A stretch of DNA of 64,000 nucleotides from Pseudomonadota bacterium (lineage in GTDB: Bacteria; Pseudomonadota; Alphaproteobacteria; Rhizobiales; Aestuariivirgaceae), in the NCBI GenBank assembly GCA_963205315.1, contig CAUJIO010000030.1:1-64000 (forward strand), given 5' to 3'. Of the stretch, positions 60,900 to 64,000 are shown one piece after another. A program made the position numbers and the translations under genes. The number at the start of each line of letters is the position of its first letter. The stretch's first letter is position 1. The notes below the pieces were generated by a model. It worked only from the letters and a program-made list of their open reading frames with translations. It ran no database searches and was not told where the DNA came from.

Positions 60900-62347
60900 A
60901 GCAACCCCCTGATCCGCTCCAGAATCTCTGCAGTTTCAGCATCACGCGTGAGAATGTCGTCGATGATTGCTTGCGGCGAGCGCAGGGGCTCGGCCTCGGG
61001 CGCATTGGGATTTTTCGGCGATAGATCGCAGGTATCTTCGTCCACGTCCTTCAGATCGACGAGCCATGACTTCGGCCCGGTGGCGAAGCCTTTCTGCAAG
61101 GCAACGAACTCCGCTAGATCGTCGTCATTCAGCGCATTGGTCTTGCCCATGCTGCGGCCCGGATCGAGCTGGTAATACCAGATGCGGCTGGTGGGCGCGC
61201 CCTTCTCGAAGAACAGAACAACGGTCTTGACGCCCGCCCCCTGAAACGTGCCTTGCGGGCAATCGAGGATCGTATGCAGCGTGCAGCTCTCCAGCAGCTC
61301 GCGCCGCAGTGACACGGAGGCATTGTCAGTATTGCTCAGGAAGGTGTTCTTGATGACGATGGCGCCACGCCCGCCCGCCTTCATCTTGCGGATGAAATGC
61401 TGCAGGAACAGATAGGCCGTCTCGCCCGACTTGATGGGAAAGTTCTGTTGCACCTCGCGCCGCTCGCCACCGCCAAACGGAGGATTGGCCAGCACGATGT
61501 CGTGACGGTCCTTCTCCTGGATATCCATGACGTTTTCATTCAGCGAATTGGCATGGACGATGTTCGGTGCCTCGATGCCGTGCAGCACCATGTTCATGAT
61601 GCCGATGACATAGGCCAGCGACTTCTTCTCCTGCCCATAGAAAGTGCGCTTCTGCAGTGTCTCGAAATCCTGCGCGCTGATGCCGGGCTTCCGCATGTAG
61701 TCATAGGCCTCGCAAAGAAAGCCTGCGGAGCCGACCGCGCCATCATAGATCGTTTCGCCGATCTTCGGGTCCGTCACCTTGATCATGGCGCGGATCAGCG
61801 GACGCGGCGTGTAATATTCGCCGCCGTTCCGGCCGGCATTGCCCATGCGCCGGATCCGGGTTTCATAAAGCTGCGACAGCTCATGCTTGTCGGCCTGGCT
61901 GTTGAAGCGCAGGCCATCGACGATCTCCAGCACGTCGCGCAGGATATAACCCGACCGGAACTTGGAGCGCAGCTCGGTGAAGACCTCGCCGACCTTGTAT
62001 TCGATGGTGTCCGGCCCCGTGGCGCGGTCATGAAACTTGGCGAGAAAAGGGAACAGCTCGCGGTCCACGAAATTGACTAGATCGTCGCCGGTCAAGGCCG
62101 TGTTGTGATCGAAGCTGCCGTCCTTCAGCTTCGGCGCCGCCCAGCGGTCCCAGCGGTATTTGCCGTCGATGATCGGCTTGTAGTCCAGTCCTTCCAGCTC
62201 CGCCCGGTCCTTCCGCTCGCTTTCGAGGTCATGCAGGTAGCGCAGGAACAGCACCCATGAGGTCTGTTCCACGTAGTCCAGCTCATTGGCGATGCCCTCT
62301 TCGGCGCGCAGCGCCTTTTCGATGGCATTGAAGGCGTTCTCGTACAT
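60896..62347 (-). CDS. hsdM: Type I restriction-modification DNA methyltransferase (HsdM)
   Basis: The start at 62347 (MYENAFNAIEKAL) matches the usual N-terminus; longer starts run into the recombinase gene. The 483 residues have the HsdM N-terminal helical domain, the SAM-binding motif I as YDGAVGSAGFLCEA (Ala-Val in place of the common Pro-Ala/Thr) and the adenine-methylase motif NPPFGG. With HsdS it methylates adenine at the target. It begins 34 bp after the recombinase stop. Confidence 0.93.
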   Translation of the reverse strand: MYENAFNAIEKALRAEEGIANELDYVEQTSWVLFLRYLHDLESERKDRAELEGLDYKPIIDGKYRWDRWAAPKLKDGSFDHNTALTGDDLVNFVDRELFPFLAKFHDRATGPDTIEYKVGEVFTELRSKFRSGYILRDVLEIVDGLRFNSQADKHELSQLYETRIRRMGNAGRNGGEYYTPRPLIRAMIKVTDPKIGETIYDGAVGSAGFLCEAYDYMRKPGISAQDFETLQKRTFYGQEKKSLAYVIGIMNMVLHGIEAPNIVHANSLNENVMDIQEKDRHDIVLANPPFGGGERREVQQNFPIKSGETAYLFLQHFIRKMKAGGRGAIVIKNTFLSNTDNASVSLRRELLESCTLHTILDCPQGTFQGAGVKTVVLFFEKGAPTSRIWYYQLDPGRSMGKTNALNDDDLAEFVALQKGFATGPKSWLVDLKDVDEDTCDLSPKNPNAPEAEPLRSPQAIIDDILTRDAETAEILERIRGLL

Positions 62348-62381
62348 GGCGTCCCGAATCTGCGATGTCTTGCTGCGGCAA

Positions 62382-63533
62382 CTATGATGCGGTGCGCTGG
62401 AGATAGGCAAGCACTTGTGTGATGGCTTCCGGGCTGGGAACATTTCCGCCGCTCAATGCCGCAATGGCCTTTCCGGCGATTCGGCTTGCCAGCGTACCCA
62501 TGACGGTTTCCCGTTCATTGCTGGTCATCGGGCCATAGCTGGAAAACGAGGTCGTCACGTTCTCATGGCCCAGGTTCAGGCTCCAAGCCTTGGCTTCCGC
62601 ACCATTGGCGCAGACTTTCTCGCCCAGTTTCCAGATCGTCTTCCGGAATGAATGCGGATTGAAATACGGCAGGCCCGACATTGTGAATGCCTCCCTGAAG
62701 ATGGCTCTGATTGGTCCGGCATCGCTCCAGAACTGCCGGGTGATCCCGCTGGCATAGAATTGCTGGTTCTCATCCAGCCCGCGTGCTGTGGAGGGAAAGA
62801 GCGGATCATCCGGTCCGAAGAGATGCAGGGTGGCGAGTTCGGTGATCCAGTCTTTGACAATCGTCTCGATGTCATCGCCCACCGGAAAGAACCAGGACGT
62901 GAAGGTCTTCCGGTTCTTGGTTTTCACTTCGCGGGCGTCCTGGAACACGGTTCTCCGCTCGATATCCACATGCTTCAGGCACATGGAGGCGATGGCGGCA
63001 TCCCGCGCGCCACTGAGAATTGTGAAGGCGATCAGGGCGCGGTTTCGGCGTTCGATCACCGTGCCAGTTGGCATGGAGGCCAGAACATGACGGATTTGCT
63101 CCAGGCTGGGGACGGGTCTTTCTCGCACCGCGCCCGCAATCCGGCCGTCATTGTTCGACGGGTTGAAATATTCCATATCGGAGTATGTGAGCTTGCGGCT
63201 GTATCCCGGCCTGCCGGACAGCCACTGGAAGAAAGCCTTCACCGCGCGCAACCGTGAAACCTTGGTTGCAATGGCCAGCGGCCTGCCGGTCTTTGCTACG
63301 ACATGGGTTTCGAGATCGCGCTTGAATTTCCGGGCTTGCTCGATATGAAAAAGCCTGAAGTCCTTCCAGTTCGTGGAGGCTTCGAAGGCTGCAATTGCCG
63401 CCGCCACCTGATCGACGGTTTCGGCCTTCATGCGCTTCGCGTCCTCCAGAAAACGGAGGTATTCCCACTTGATTTTCTCGTTTTCGGGATGGTGCTTTTT
63501 CACGGTGCTGGAATTCCTTGCTGAAGTGAACAT
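62382..63533 (-). CDS. Tyrosine recombinase/integrase
   Basis: The 383-residue protein has a SAM-like N-terminal core-binding domain and a catalytic domain with Arg in TILSGARDAAIASM, the HxxR box NPHSFRKTIW, the second His in NLGHENVTTSF and the Tyr nucleophile in SSYGPM. It probably integrates or excises the island, or it may act within the RM locus. It is transcribed towards hsdM and starts 10 bp after the HTH gene. Confidence 0.88.
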   Translation of the reverse strand: MFTSARNSSTVKKHHPENEKIKWEYLRFLEDAKRMKAETVDQVAAAIAAFEASTNWKDFRLFHIEQARKFKRDLETHVVAKTGRPLAIATKVSRLRAVKAFFQWLSGRPGYSRKLTYSDMEYFNPSNNDGRIAGAVRERPVPSLEQIRHVLASMPTGTVIERRNRALIAFTILSGARDAAIASMCLKHVDIERRTVFQDAREVKTKNRKTFTSWFFPVGDDIETIVKDWITELATLHLFGPDDPLFPSTARGLDENQQFYASGITRQFWSDAGPIRAIFREAFTMSGLPYFNPHSFRKTIWKLGEKVCANGAEAKAWSLNLGHENVTTSFSSYGPMTSNERETVMGTLASRIAGKAIAALSGGNVPSPEAITQVLAYLQRTAS

Positions 63534-63543
63534 GGAGACAGGA

Positions 63544-63945
63544 TCAGCGGCTCTCTTCTAAGTGCTTCTGGCGTTCCATGACCGTCACATCCAGTTCGCG
63601 CCGGATGTCTTCCAGGAGGATCAGATTGATGCGCTTGTGCATGAGGTTGCCGCATGCATCGCAGATCGCCCTGAGATTCCCGCCGGTCGGTGTCATGGGG
63701 ATGAAATCCGCCATGCCGAGTGCGGGTCGGCGCGGCGCCCTGCACCTGAAACAGAAGCACTCCGCCGGTTGACATCTCTGGCGGTGGGCATGCCGTTCCA
63801 TGAACCGGATCAGCTCCTCTCCCAGAATGAGGGTGGGACGCGTTCCTGCCACTGTCGGCAATCCGGCCTTGATCCACCGCCGGATCGTCGCCTTGCATGC
63901 TCCGGTGGTCCGGGAGGCCTCGTCGATCCGATAGGAACGGTGCAT
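63544..63945 (-). CDS. HTH/excisionase-like protein with a Cys4 zinc-ribbon-like segment
   Basis: The 133 residues (start 63945, MHRSYRIDEASRTTG; an ATG at 63999 would give 151 and the true start may lie beyond the window) begin with a MerR/excisionase-like helix-turn-helix (IDEASRTTGACKATIRRWIK). This is followed by a probable zinc site of CFCFRC and CDACGN. A DNA-binding role is likely, perhaps as directionality factor or regulator for the adjacent recombinase and RM genes. Confidence 0.7.
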   Translation of the reverse strand: MHRSYRIDEASRTTGACKATIRRWIKAGLPTVAGTRPTLILGEELIRFMERHAHRQRCQPAECFCFRCRAPRRPALGMADFIPMTPTGGNLRAICDACGNLMHKRINLILLEDIRRELDVTVMERQKHLEESR

Positions 63946-64000
63946 CTTCACAAGCCTGCCGCTGGGCCTTTGCCGCTTGGTGGCGAGCGGCGGGCGCATG

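Overview
The window looks like a chromosome segment of a GC-rich alphaproteobacterium, most likely of the order Hyphomicrobiales (Rhizobiales). This rests on gene content (a DUF3008 protein, several Pot-type and sugar ABC transporters, an orphan GroEL, an amino-sugar cluster, a CheY-less cyclase/TPR protein), dense operons with ATGA/GTGA start-stop overlaps, and FNR/FixK-type boxes. No rRNA gene, complete tRNA gene or CRISPR array was seen.

Layout. (1) 1-4.4 kb: the front of a secreted RHS/YD-repeat protein on the minus strand, broken by a one-base frameshift near 2274, next to a 5'-truncated ADP-ribosylglycohydrolase and a possible stub of its phosphatase partner. This is an eroded or rearranged spot. 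(2) 4.8-18.7 kb: a stress or low-oxygen island. An orphan GroEL diverges from a PolX-like helix-hairpin-helix protein, a Lon-type protease and a UspA-like protein. A nine-gene minus-strand operon converges on them: acyl-CoA synthetase, 2-oxoacid dehydrogenase E1alpha/E1beta/E2, acyl carrier protein, PAS protein, hydrolase, phosphoribosyltransferase, Zn-alcohol dehydrogenase. All eight of its junctions overlap by exactly 4 nt. FNR-type palindromes lie in the groEL divergent promoter and upstream of the operon. (3) 18.9-25.3 kb: a GntR-controlled spermidine/putrescine-family ABC transporter with a racemase-family and a 3-hydroxyacyl-CoA-dehydrogenase-family enzyme. (4) 25.5-33.4 kb: DUF3008 protein, Pro-rich membrane protein, dapF, a second Pot-type transporter with a Tat-exported binding protein, a hydroxypyruvate-isomerase-like enzyme and galE.

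(5) 33.4-45.1 kb: a MurNAc/GlcNAc recycling regulon. A minus-strand operon (BadF-type kinase, GntR regulator, GlmS-like deaminase, nagA, Gfo/Idh oxidoreductase, PP2C-like phosphatase) diverges from murQ and a MalFGK-type sugar ABC transporter. Each side carries a TGGTATT-N4-TGGTATT direct-repeat operator, which is the NagQ-type arrangement. (6) 45.1-53.5 kb: YdcF-like and PPP-phosphatase proteins, then ugd and a UDP-glucuronate decarboxylase (UDP-GlcA to UDP-xylose), followed by two secreted proteins of unknown function. The first has a striking 295-residue C-terminal tail built from His/Trp/Ser/Arg repeats whose unit length grows from 7 to 10 to 13 residues. It is the most novel object in the window. 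(7) 53.5-57.1 kb: a class III cyclase/TPR protein that has lost a metal-binding Asp, and a YtcJ-like amidohydrolase. (8) 57.1-64 kb: a probable mobile defence island, a type I restriction-modification system (hsdM-hsdS-hsdR) preceded by a tyrosine recombinase and a HTH/Cys4 protein. A tRNA-3'-end-like fragment at its left edge may be an attachment site.

All functional calls are from reading translated sequence and remembered family signatures. No database search was possible.
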